This document shows, one piece after another, positions 15,723 to 23,346 of a stretch of DNA of 29,423 nt. The notes under the pieces were generated by a model. It saw only the letters and a program-made list of their open reading frames with translations, was not told where the DNA came from and did not search any database. The stretch spans positions 1 to 29,423 of the forward strand of contig UQWK01000024.1 of NCBI GenBank assembly GCA_900544725.1, given 5' to 3'. The translations under genes were made by a program, and so were the position numbers. Position 1 is the stretch's first letter; each line of letters starts with the position of its first letter. Source of the DNA: an uncultured Collinsella sp. (GTDB taxonomy: Bacteria; Actinomycetota; Coriobacteriia; Coriobacteriales; Coriobacteriaceae).

Positions 15723-16562
15723 ATGGCAGATTCCAAGGTGGAGTACCCCGCTCCCGATTGCCTGGCGCCCGCTGCGATCGAGGCCAAGACCGAGGCCGCC
15801 GGCGTGACCAAGGCCAACCTGCCGGTCGCAAAGGCCTTTCTGTTGGCAATGTTCGCCGGTGCGTTTATTGCCTTCGGTGGCCTGTTCTTTACCGTGTTCT
15901 TGAGCGATAGCACGCTGGGCTGGGGCGCCCAGCGCGTCGTGGGCGGCCTGTGCTTTTGCCTGGGCCTGGTGCTGGTGCTGGTGTGCGGCGCCGAGCTGTT
16001 TACCGGTAATTCGCTTATGGTCTGCGCGCTCAAGAGCAAAAAGATCACCCTGGTCCAGATGCTCAAGGCCTGGGTCGTCGTATGGGTCGGTAACTTTGTC
16101 GGTGCCCTTTTCATCGTCTTTTTGGTGTACATGGCTGGCATTTACAAGCTCAACGGCGAGGCGGTCGCCAATTCCATGGTGAGCGTCGCCGCCGGCAAGG
16201 TGACGATCGACTGGGTGACGATCTTCTTCCGCGGCATCCTGTGCAACATCTTTGTGTGCCTGGCCGTGTGGATCGGTACCGCCGGCAAGACCGTGGTCGA
16301 TAAGGTTGTTGGCATTCTGCTGCCCATCGCCGCCTTTGTGGCATGCGGTTTTGAGCACTGCGTTGCCAACATGTACTTTTTGCCCATGGGTGCCGTGATG
16401 CACGCGTGCGGTTATGGTGCCGACGTCGCCGGTGCCGATGCACTCAACGCTGCGGGCATTGTGTTTAACCTGTCCGCCGCTACGCTGGGCAACATCGTGG
16501 GCGGCGCGGTTCTGGTCGCGCTCGGCTACTGGTTTATCTACGCCAAGAAGTCCGAGGCGTAA
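15723..16562 (+). CDS. focA: Formate/nitrite channel, FocA/FocB type
   Basis: This 279-residue membrane protein is of the FNT family (E. coli FocA has 285). Signatures are KAFLLAMFAGAFIAFG in the first helix, CGAELFTGN in the second re-entrant region and GFEHCVANMY, where His212 corresponds to the gating His209 of FocA. FNT proteins are pentameric channels with six helices per monomer that pass formate or related small anions. Placed directly after the hydrogenase genes, it most likely brings formate to FdhF or balances its export, as focB does in the E. coli hyf operon. The ATG at 15723 is chosen over an upstream TTG; an AGGAAAGAAG stretch precedes it. The terminator at 16585 ends the operon. 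Confidence 0.9.
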   Translation: MADSKVEYPAPDCLAPAAIEAKTEAAGVTKANLPVAKAFLLAMFAGAFIAFGGLFFTVFLSDSTLGWGAQRVVGGLCFCLGLVLVLVCGAELFTGNSLMVCALKSKKITLVQMLKAWVVVWVGNFVGALFIVFLVYMAGIYKLNGEAVANSMVSVAAGKVTIDWVTIFFRGILCNIFVCLAVWIGTAGKTVVDKVVGILLPIAAFVACGFEHCVANMYFLPMGAVMHACGYGADVAGADALNAAGIVFNLSAATLGNIVGGAVLVALGYWFIYAKKSEA

Positions 16563-16584
16563 GGTATCGTCTGTTTGACGTTGG

Positions 16585-16620
16585 GCCTCCCGCGGGGCAT
16601 TGCCGTGCGGGAGGCTTTTT
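16585..16620 (+). terminator. Intrinsic terminator after focA
   Basis: A perfect 9-bp stem, GCCTCCCGC (16585-16593) with GCGGGAGGC (16607-16615), has a 13-base loop and five consecutive T bases (16616-16620). It closes the hydN-focA transcription unit. Confidence 0.88.
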
Positions 16621-16684
16621 GGGTTTGGGGCTCGTTGCCGGGCTTTTGGCCTGTTGTGTTTGGCTGATGAAAGGGGTAATCGAG

Positions 16685-18802
16685 ATGGCATCTGCTGTGA
16701 AGCGTGACGGTCGCTCCGTGGTGACCACATGCGGGGGATGCTATGCCGATTGCGCCTTTGCGGCCCATGTTGAGGATGGGCGTGTGGTGGCCGAGTTACC
16801 GGTGCCGGGGCACCCGTGCGCAGCGCGTGCCCTGTGCGCCCGCGGGCGCCATCGCCTGTCTATGCCGTTTGACGAGCGCGATCGCATTGTGCACCCCATG
16901 CGCCGCCGCCAGGACGGCTCGGGGTTCGATGCGATTTCCTGGGATGAGGCGTTTGCCCAGATTGCCGAGCGCCTTTTGGGGATTGTTGACGAGCGCGGGC
17001 CCCGTGCGCTGGGCATGACACTCGGCGTGCCCTCGTTCGACCGCTACTGGGCCTATCGCCTTATGCATGCGTTGGGTTCGCCCAACGTGTACGGTGCCGA
17101 TGGTGCCTGTGAGGTAAGCCGACTTACCGGTTGGGAACACAGCCTGGGTTACAGCCCCGCCTCCGACCTGTCACATACCGATTGCATCATGTATTTGGGA
17201 CGTTCCATTGTCGATTCGTCGACGATGGGGGCCGTTGATGCGCTCAACGATGCCCGTCGCCGTGGGGCGAAGATTATCGTGGTCGACCCCCGGCGCAGCG
17301 GTTCGGCTGCGCTTGCCGACCGCTGGCTACGTGTGCGCCCGGGTTGCGACCTGGCCTTGCTGTTGGGCATTGCGCATGTGCTCATTGCCGAGGACTTGTA
17401 CGACCACGAGTTTGTTGCCCGCTATACCACGGGGTTTGACGAGCTGGCGCAGGCGGCGAGCGCCTGGACGCCCGAGTGGGCCGAGTCGATGTGCGACGTG
17501 CCGGCGGACGATATCCGTGCGACTGCGCGTGATTTGGCTGCCGCGGCGCCTGCTGCGGTGGTGGACGCTGGCTTTCATGGTGGCATCGGCATTGCGTATG
17601 CCAACAGCACCCAGACCGCGCGTGCTATCTGCCTGGTCGATGTGCTGCTGGGCTGTATTGGACATGCGGGCGGCGCGCTCAATCCACCCACACCGCTTGC
17701 GCTGGGCGACCTTGATCCCGCACGCTTTGCGACACCGCCGGTGCCGCGCATATCCAAGCTGGGGTCCGAGCGCTATCCACTGGTCGATCCGGTGCGCGGT
17801 CTGTGTACGACCATCGGTCAGTCGATTCTTGCCGGCGATTTGCGTGGACTCATCGTCTATGCCAGTAACCCCGGTGCGGGCTATGGCAATGCGCAGGCTT
17901 GGTTGGGTATTTTGCAGCAGCTCGACTTGCTCGTGACGATTGATATTCGCTGGTCCGAGACGGCGCGCGCTTCTGACTTCGTGCTGCCCGACGTGACGTA
18001 TCTGGAGGCTGACCGCGGCGTGGGAACGGTGACAGGCGCCAACGATGCGCGCGTGTTCTACCGCAACGCCGTGCTGCCCATTTTGCATGACGACACGAGA
18101 CCGGGGCGGGAGATCTTTGCCGGGTTGGCTGCGGCCTGCGGCGTTGGCGAGTGCTTCGACTTTACGTCCGACGATCTGGCCGCTGCTCAGGTGGCGCCTT
18201 TTGGGATTGATCTGGACGAGCTCAAGGAGCGCGGCTGGGCCGACACGGGTGTTGCGTTGCCGTCGCGTACGGGCGAGCCGGCGATTCCCTTGGATGGCGG
18301 CAAAATTGCGCTGGCAAGCGACGTATGGGAACGAGCCGGCCTGGGTCGTGTGCCCAACTGGATCGCTCCCATGGTGGAGCCCGGTCCGGGGATGTTTCGC
18401 CTCATTAGCGGCAACCGTCCCTTTGAGTCGCACACCTCGCGGAGGCTTGCGGCCCAAGGTGCCGCCGAGGCTGGATCGGACCTGGATGCCGTGCAGATGA
18501 ATGCCGATGTTGCTGTGCTCATGGGCATCGCCGACGGCGAGATCGTCGAGCTCGTGAGCGATATGGGCCTCGACCGCGTGCGCGTGGAGACGACGCCGTA
18601 TCTGCATCCGGCGTGTATCTTTACGTCGGCCGCCCCCGGCGGACGTTCGTTTGACGCTGATGCCGGTGGCGCTCAAGGCTTGGGCGTCGGCCCACTCGAC
18701 CATACACCGTTGCGTTGGGACCCGTTGACGGGCGCCGCGCTCACCCAGGAAAACGCCGTTCGCGTGGAAAAGATCGCGGCGCGCGAGGATAATAACGAGT
18801 AA
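16685..18802 (+). CDS. Molybdopterin (bis-MGD) oxidoreductase, DMSO reductase family, substrate unknown
   Basis: This 705-residue protein has an N-terminal iron-sulfur motif CGGCYADC...C...LCARG (residues 16-53) for one [4Fe-4S] cluster, then the molybdopterin oxidoreductase domain and a C-terminal dinucleotide-binding domain with RLISGNRPFESHTSRR. The residue at the position of the molybdenum ligand appears to be Cys142 in DGACEVSRL, not selenocysteine. This resembles the thiosulfate/polysulfide reductase branch more than formate dehydrogenases, although the latter remain possible. There is no twin-arginine signal, so it is cytoplasmic, and no partner electron-transfer or membrane subunit is encoded next to it. 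An upstream extension of the frame crosses the focA terminator and is ignored; the ATG at 16685 follows AAAGGGG. It lies between focA and selA, suggesting a link with molybdenum and selenium physiology. The reaction is not identified. Confidence 0.78.
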   Translation: MASAVKRDGRSVVTTCGGCYADCAFAAHVEDGRVVAELPVPGHPCAARALCARGRHRLSMPFDERDRIVHPMRRRQDGSGFDAISWDEAFAQIAERLLGIVDERGPRALGMTLGVPSFDRYWAYRLMHALGSPNVYGADGACEVSRLTGWEHSLGYSPASDLSHTDCIMYLGRSIVDSSTMGAVDALNDARRRGAKIIVVDPRRSGSAALADRWLRVRPGCDLALLLGIAHVLIAEDLYDHEFVARYTTGFDELAQAASAWTPEWAESMCDVPADDIRATARDLAAAAPAAVVDAGFHGGIGIAYANSTQTARAICLVDVLLGCIGHAGGALNPPTPLALGDLDPARFATPPVPRISKLGSERYPLVDPVRGLCTTIGQSILAGDLRGLIVYASNPGAGYGNAQAWLGILQQLDLLVTIDIRWSETARASDFVLPDVTYLEADRGVGTVTGANDARVFYRNAVLPILHDDTRPGREIFAGLAAACGVGECFDFTSDDLAAAQVAPFGIDLDELKERGWADTGVALPSRTGEPAIPLDGGKIALASDVWERAGLGRVPNWIAPMVEPGPGMFRLISGNRPFESHTSRRLAAQGAAEAGSDLDAVQMNADVAVLMGIADGEIVELVSDMGLDRVRVETTPYLHPACIFTSAAPGGRSFDADAGGAQGLGVGPLDHTPLRWDPLTGAALTQENAVRVEKIAAREDNNE

Positions 18803-18807
18803 TTGAC

Positions 18808-18846
18808 TCAGCCGATCGAATTGGCTGATAGTTTGACGTTCGAACG
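18808..18846. promoter_or_regulatory. Palindromic elements upstream of selA
   Basis: In the 76-base gap before selA, TCAGCC (18808-18813) pairs with GGCTGA (18823-18828), and CGTTCGAACG (18837-18846) is a perfect 10-base palindrome. TTGACG at 18833 resembles a -35 box but no good -10 follows. These may mark a regulatory site or a small terminator; I cannot decide. Confidence 0.3.
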
Positions 18847-18878
18847 ATTGATTCACCTTTGGTTTTGAAAGGCCGCAC

Positions 18879-20336
18879 ATGAGCGATAGCCAGAACATGT
18901 CCGATGAGGTGCGCGCCCGCCTGCGCGCCATTCCCTCCGTCAACGAGCTGCTTGCCGAGTGGCCGGTAGTGAAGGCGGCGGGGGAGACTTGCGACGCGGT
19001 GGTGCATGCCGCCGTCACGGCCGAGCTCGACGAGGAGCGCGCCGCCATTCGCGCCGGTGCCGCCCCGCGCTCTAAGCGCGACCTGGCCTCGGCGATCGAG
19101 TGGCGTGCGCACCGCTCCGCGCTGCCGAGCCTGCGCCCTGCCGTCAACGCCACGGGTGTCGTTATCCATACCAACTTGGGCCGCGCCCCGCTCGCGGAGT
19201 CGGCGGCGAAGGCCGTGGCCGAGGTCGCGCGCGGGTACAGCACGCTCGAGTACAGTGTGGATACCTGCTCGCGCGGGTCGCGCAAAGAGCACGCCGCGCA
19301 GCTCATCCGCTCACTCACCGGTGCCGAGGACGCGCTCGTGGTCAACAACAACGCCGCCGCTGTGCTGCTGGTGCTGGCGACCCATGCCGCAGGCAAAGAG
19401 GTCATCGTCAGCCGCGGCGAGCTTGTCGAGATTGGCGGCAGCTTCCGCATCCCTGACGTCATGGCGGCCTCGGGCGCCAAACTCGTCGAGGTCGGCGCCA
19501 CCAACCGCACGCATTTGGGCGACTACGAGCGCGCCATCACGCCCGAAACGGCCATGATCCTGAAGGTTCATCCTTCCAACTATCGCATCGAGGGTTTTCA
19601 CGAGGAAGTGAGCTCAAGGGAGCTCGCCGCACTGGCCCATAAGCACGGCCTGCTGTTCTACGAGGACCAGGGCTCGGGCGCGCTGTTGCCCGACGACATC
19701 TTGGTGCGCGGCGGCGAAGAAACCACGCCGGCTTCGGTTTCGGCAGGGCTCGATATCGTGTCGTGCTCGGGTGATAAGCTGCTGGGTGCCGCGCAGGCGG
19801 GCATTATCATGGGTCGTCGCGATCTGGTCCAGGCCTGCGGGTCGCATCCGCTCATGCGCGCTCTGCGCCCGGGCAAACTGGCTCTGTCGGCGCTCGAGGC
19901 CACGCTGCGCATCTACATGGACGGTGCCGATGTTGCCCATCGCGATATTCCGGTGCTCAGCATGCTCACGCTTCCGCAGGCTCATTTGGAGCGACGTGCC
20001 CGCAAGCTGCGCGATCGTATGGTCGCCGGGCTCGATAAGGCCGGTTGCCCGTGCGCCGTTGCGTTGGAGATTGTCGAGGAGTCATCGACGCCCGGTGGCG
20101 GTTCGCTGCCTACCGTGGAGCTGCCCACGATGTGCGTTGCCGTGCGCCTTGTTGACGAGCGCCTGACGGTCGACGCGCTCAAGCGCTCGCTTGTCCAGGA
20201 CTTCGACACACCGGTCGTCACACGAACCTCGCACGATCGCATTTTGTTTGACGTCCGTACGCTTGTGGGCGACCGCGATATCGAGACGGCGGCATCGACG
20301 CTCGTCGCGTGCGTTGAGAAGGCGATTGCTCAATGA
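18879..20336 (+). CDS. selA: L-seryl-tRNA(Sec) selenium transferase
   Basis: SelA converts seryl-tRNA(Sec) to selenocysteyl-tRNA(Sec) using selenophosphate and pyridoxal phosphate. The 485-residue protein is slightly longer than the E. coli enzyme (463). The PLP-binding lysine is Lys300 in SGDKLLGAAQAG; the upstream blocks NLGRAPLAESA and VHPSNYRIEGF are also typical. A ribosome binding site GAAAGG lies before the ATG at 18879. A second in-frame ATG at 18897 (MSDEVRARL) is an alternative start. Its stop overlaps the selB start (ATGA), so the two are translationally coupled. The presence of selA beside fdhF and selC means the Sec pathway is local to the formate island. Confidence 0.95.
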   Translation: MSDSQNMSDEVRARLRAIPSVNELLAEWPVVKAAGETCDAVVHAAVTAELDEERAAIRAGAAPRSKRDLASAIEWRAHRSALPSLRPAVNATGVVIHTNLGRAPLAESAAKAVAEVARGYSTLEYSVDTCSRGSRKEHAAQLIRSLTGAEDALVVNNNAAAVLLVLATHAAGKEVIVSRGELVEIGGSFRIPDVMAASGAKLVEVGATNRTHLGDYERAITPETAMILKVHPSNYRIEGFHEEVSSRELAALAHKHGLLFYEDQGSGALLPDDILVRGGEETTPASVSAGLDIVSCSGDKLLGAAQAGIIMGRRDLVQACGSHPLMRALRPGKLALSALEATLRIYMDGADVAHRDIPVLSMLTLPQAHLERRARKLRDRMVAGLDKAGCPCAVALEIVEESSTPGGGSLPTVELPTMCVAVRLVDERLTVDALKRSLVQDFDTPVVTRTSHDRILFDVRTLVGDRDIETAASTLVACVEKAIAQ

Positions 20337-22300
20337 GTGAGGTTCAGGCGCTGGTGGAGTGTCCCGTTATCGTTGGCACGGCGGGTCACGTTGACCATGG
20401 TAAGTCGGCATTGATCGAGGCACTGACCGGCAAGAATCCCGACCGTCTGGAGGTCGAGCGCCGTCGCGGTATGACCGTGGAGCTGGGCTTTGGCGAGCTG
20501 GCGCTGCCGAGTGGCAAGATCGTTGGCCTGGTCGACGTGCCGGGCCACGCGCATTACTTGCGCGCCATGGTGCAGGGTGCCACGGGCATCGACGTGGTCG
20601 TGCTGGTGGTTTCGGCCGTCGAGGGCGTGATGCCGCAGACCCGCGAGCACGTGCGTGTGCTGGAGCTGCTGGGCGTTACGCATATGGTGGTCGCGCTGAC
20701 GATGTGCGACTTGGCCGATAACGAGATGACCGAGCTTGCCGAGCTCGATGTCGATGACTTTTTGTCGGGTACCGTGTTTGCGGACGCGCCGATCGTGCCT
20801 GTGTCGTCCAAGACAGGCGAGGGGATTGAAAGGCTGCTCGCCGTGCTCGACGAGCAGGTTGCCGCTTGCTGGGATGCCTGCCGTGCCCGTGCCGAGCTCA
20901 CTGATGCCGCGCCGCGTCTACCGATTGACCGCTGCTTTACGATCAAGGGCGTCGGCACTGTCGTGACGGGAACGTTGCACGATGCGCCGGTTGCGGTGGG
21001 CGACGAACTCGTCGCCCTGCCGTCACGTACGGTCTGTCGCGTGCGCGGGATTCAGGTGCATGGCGATACGCCGCGAGCACTGCCCGGACAGCGCGTGGCA
21101 CTCAACCTGGTCGGTGACAGCGTCGCGGCACTTGACCGCGGCGAGATGCTGGGCGTGGCGGACCGCTTTGGTCAGACGTTGCGCTTTGTGATGACGTTCA
21201 CCTACTTGGGCCGCGAGGGCGCCAAGCCGCGCGTGCTCGAGTCGGGCGCGCGTGTGCATGTGATGGCCGGCACGGCCGAGGTCGTCGGCCGCATCATGCT
21301 TTTGGAGGGCGAGGCCCCCATGGCGGTGGGCGAGACCCGTATCGTGCAGGTGCGCCTGGAGGAGCCGCTGCCGCTGCGTGCCGGAGACCGTGCCGTGGTG
21401 CTGTCGTATTCGCCCGTTATGCTCATTGGCGGCGGGCGCGTGCTGCTTTCGCGCTGCCGTCGTACGCGAGAGCTTTCGGCGGGGGAGCGCACGCTGCTTG
21501 CAGCGCTTGAGGCCGGCGATGCCGTCGCTGGTGTTGAGGCGTGGTTGGCGCTGCAGACGTTGCCGGTCGTGGCTGCCGACGTTGCCGCGGCGCTAGACCT
21601 TGTTTCCGGTGGGGCCGATGCCGCGCTGAACGAGTTGGTGGCGCGAGGTGCTGTGCGCGAGCTTGCGGGCTCGGGCGGTAGGCTGTATGTGAATGCTGCC
21701 GTGCTCGATGCCGCCATGGACGTGCTGGCGGCGACCCTGGCCGCTATGCACGCGGCGGCTCCCAAGGAGACGGGCTTTACGCCCGGCGCCGTTGCCCATG
21801 CCGCCTGGCCCGCTGCGGATGAAGCCGTTGCCGCGGCTCTGATTGCCGAGGGCTGCTCGCGCGGCGTGTGTGCCTCCGAGGGCGCCGAGGTGTTCGACCC
21901 GCACTCCGCTGCCGCTGCGGCGCGCGTGGTGCACGAGGCTTGCGAGCGCATCGTTTCCTTGCTGGACGAAGCCGGCCTCGATGCACCGACGTTGCCCGAG
22001 GTGGGCGAGCAGTTGCAGCTCGGCCGCGACACCATGACGCGTGCCCTGCGCGAGCTTTCGCTCAACCGCGCGATCGTTAAGGTCGAGCGCGACGTTGCCC
22101 TGTCCGCTGCCGCCGAGGCCCATGCGCGCGAGCTCGTTGCCGCCGCCATCGAGGCTGCCGGCGGCGCTGCCACCACGAGCGTGCTGCGTGAGGCCCTGGG
22201 TGTGTCGCGCAAGCGTGCCATCAGCATCTTGGAACACCTGGATGCCGTGCGCTTCACATCCCTCGACAAAGAAGCCGGCGGCCTGCGCTCCCTGCGCTAG
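20333..22300 (+). CDS. selB: Selenocysteine-specific elongation factor SelB
   Basis: SelB delivers Sec-tRNA(Sec) to UGA codons marked by a SECIS hairpin. It has 655 residues, compared with about 614 in E. coli. The N-terminal GTPase domain (1 to about 170) shows the P-loop GHVDHGKS (18-25), MTVELGF as switch I and DVPGH as G3. The usual G4 motif (NKxD, TKAD in E. coli SelB) is TMCD at residues 123-126. EF-Tu-like domains II and III follow to about 360. The C-terminal half, rich in alanine and charged helices, contains the winged-helix repeats that bind the SECIS RNA; the last one includes TTSVLREALGVSRKRAISIL. The start overlaps the selA stop (ATGA). It should recognise the GGTCT loop in fdhF. 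Confidence 0.95.
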   Translation: MSEVQALVECPVIVGTAGHVDHGKSALIEALTGKNPDRLEVERRRGMTVELGFGELALPSGKIVGLVDVPGHAHYLRAMVQGATGIDVVVLVVSAVEGVMPQTREHVRVLELLGVTHMVVALTMCDLADNEMTELAELDVDDFLSGTVFADAPIVPVSSKTGEGIERLLAVLDEQVAACWDACRARAELTDAAPRLPIDRCFTIKGVGTVVTGTLHDAPVAVGDELVALPSRTVCRVRGIQVHGDTPRALPGQRVALNLVGDSVAALDRGEMLGVADRFGQTLRFVMTFTYLGREGAKPRVLESGARVHVMAGTAEVVGRIMLLEGEAPMAVGETRIVQVRLEEPLPLRAGDRAVVLSYSPVMLIGGGRVLLSRCRRTRELSAGERTLLAALEAGDAVAGVEAWLALQTLPVVAADVAAALDLVSGGADAALNELVARGAVRELAGSGGRLYVNAAVLDAAMDVLAATLAAMHAAAPKETGFTPGAVAHAAWPAADEAVAAALIAEGCSRGVCASEGAEVFDPHSAAAAARVVHEACERIVSLLDEAGLDAPTLPEVGEQLQLGRDTMTRALRELSLNRAIVKVERDVALSAAAEAHARELVAAAIEAAGGAATTSVLREALGVSRKRAISILEHLDAVRFTSLDKEAGGLRSLR

Positions 22301-22326
22301 GCCGGTCACTCGCTCCCGCCTCCTCA

Positions 22327-22390
22327 GTTGCGGTGAAATAGTTCCTGTTTTCGGCATCTAACGCCAAACCAGGAACTATTCCACCGCAAC
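22327..22390. repeat. Long imperfect inverted repeat between selB and selC
   Basis: A 21-base arm (22327-22347) is matched by its reverse complement (22370-22390) with a single mismatch and a 22-base loop. Arms contain GTTGCGGTG and TAGTTCCTG. The bases after it (TTCTTGCTTGTCTTTTT) are T-rich, so it may act as the selB terminator, but the length and composition resemble an intergenic palindromic repeat. It is less GC-rich than the surrounding genes. Confidence 0.7.
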
Positions 22391-22405
22391 TTCTTGCTTG
22401 TCTTT

Positions 22406-22435
22406 TTGGGATGGGGCCTGTCGGTTTGGTAAAAT
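22406..22435 (+). promoter_or_regulatory. Probable selC promoter
   Basis: TTGGGA (22406-22411) and TAAAAT (22430-22435) are separated by 18 bases. The -10 element matches the TATAAT consensus at 5 of 6 positions and the -35 at 4 of 6. The predicted start of transcription (about 22442) is a few bases before the tRNA-Sec 5' end. This is inferred from consensus only. Confidence 0.5.
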
Positions 22436-22447
22436 ACCGCCGCACTT

Positions 22448-22544
22448 GGGAACGGATGGGCTCCGGTGGGCTCCGCGGTCCTCAAAACCGTTGCGAGGCG
22501 TGCAAAACGTCTTGGATGTGTTCGATTCACATACGTTCCCGCCA
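22448..22544 (+). tRNA. selC: tRNA-Sec, anticodon TCA, CCA encoded
   Basis: This 97-base gene folds as a bacterial selenocysteine tRNA. The acceptor stem pairs GGGAACG (from 22448) with CGTTCCC near 22534-22540, followed by G and encoded CCA (22542-22544). The anticodon arm has a 5-bp stem (22475-22479 with 22487-22491) and loop CCTCAAA with anticodon TCA at 22482-22484, which reads UGA. A long variable arm lies roughly at 22493-22514. The T arm is ATGTG-TTCGATT-CACAT, and the eighth acceptor pair looks mismatched (G-A). Overall length resembles E. coli selC (95). It is charged with serine, converted by SelA and delivered by SelB. The gene is easily missed because an open frame linked to mobA runs across it. 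Confidence 0.92.
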
Positions 22545-22581
22545 TACGCTACCAGCGCTTTTGTGCTCGCGGTCTTGCTGC

Positions 22582-22608
22582 GTGCCGCAAAGGCGCTGTT
22601 TTGTTTTT
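22582..22608 (+). terminator. Candidate selC terminator
   Basis: A short stem of GTGCC (22582-22586) with GGCGC (22592-22596), including one G-U pair and a five-base loop, is followed by TGTTTTGTTTTT (22597-22608). This is a modest but credible intrinsic terminator 38 bases after the tRNA. Confidence 0.5.
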
Positions 22609-22661
22609 GCACGAGCTTTTCGTAGCGCCGCTATTTCGGCGGCGGTATTTAGCTTCGTGCA
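22608..22661 (+). promoter_or_regulatory. Two-tier hairpin in the leader of mobA
   Basis: TGCACGAGCT (22608-22617) pairs with the opposite strand sequence at 22651-22661 with one bulged base. An inner 5-bp stem CGCCG (22626-22630) with CGGCG (22637-22641) lies inside. It is 37 bases before the mobA start. It might terminate transcription or regulate mobA; no known RNA family is recognised. Confidence 0.4.
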
Positions 22662-22698
22662 CCGGGTTTCGAGCATGCCGATGGAGGTGTTTTGCCGT

Positions 22699-23331
22699 AT
22701 GACTACCGTAAGACGTGCCGATCTTTCTTGTGTCGTCCAGGCGGGCGGGCTGTCGTCGCGCATGGGCTGCGACAAGGCGCGGATGTTGTTTTGCGGCGAG
22801 CCGCTCATCGAGCGCGTGCTGGGTCGGTTGGCGCCAGTTGCCGGTGAGTTGGTCGTGACCACGTCGCGACCCAGTGAGCTGGCCTACCTTGAGGAATGCA
22901 CGTTTGACGGGCTGCGCCCCCGCGTAGTCATGGACGTCGACGGCCCCGCCGGTGCCATGCGCGGCATCGCGAGCTCGCTGGCTGCCGCTCGGTTGCCCCT
23001 TGCGGCGATCGTCGCCTGCGATATGCCGTTTGTCTCGCCGGAACTCATCGGCGCGCTTGCCGATCGTGTCGAGGCCGAGGCGCTCGACGTGTGCGTGCCG
23101 CGTGAGGAGCGGGGGATTGAGCCGCTTTGTGCCGTCTGGCGCCGTGACGCGTGTGCGCCGGTTGCCCAAGAGCTACTCGCCTGCGATCGCCAGCGCATTC
23201 GCTGCCTGATCAATCGCGTTCAGGCCGGTTATATGGATGAGCTGCAGATCGTTAAGGCCGCCGGCTCCACGCTCTGCTTCGAAAACGTCAATACGCCCGA
23301 GGAGTTTGCGGCGGCCGAGTTACTCGCCTAG
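22699..23331 (+). CDS. mobA: Molybdenum cofactor guanylyltransferase
   Basis: MobA joins GMP from GTP to molybdopterin, making the MGD cofactor of DMSO reductase-family enzymes such as FdhF. In this 210-residue protein the nucleotide-binding signature is near the N-terminus, QAGGLSSRMGCDK (residues 14-26), and the metal-binding CDMPF block sits near residue 110. MobA is about 194 residues in E. coli. The frame is open far upstream and crosses selC, but the ATG at 22699 is preferred: GGAGG lies 11 bases before it and the family signature then begins near residue 14. The related MocA enzyme makes the cytidylyl cofactor for hydroxylases such as the XdhD-like enzyme at 26390, so the nucleotide used is not certain. 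The next gene starts 15 bases after the stop. Confidence 0.8.
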   Translation: MTTVRRADLSCVVQAGGLSSRMGCDKARMLFCGEPLIERVLGRLAPVAGELVVTTSRPSELAYLEECTFDGLRPRVVMDVDGPAGAMRGIASSLAAARLPLAAIVACDMPFVSPELIGALADRVEAEALDVCVPREERGIEPLCAVWRRDACAPVAQELLACDRQRIRCLINRVQAGYMDELQIVKAAGSTLCFENVNTPEEFAAAELLA

Positions 23332-23346
23332 ACGATGGGAGTTGCC

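Noticed and set aside
22411..22698. N-terminal extension of the mobA frame
   Set aside because: It would translate through selC, and the MobA signature starts correctly from the ATG at 22699.
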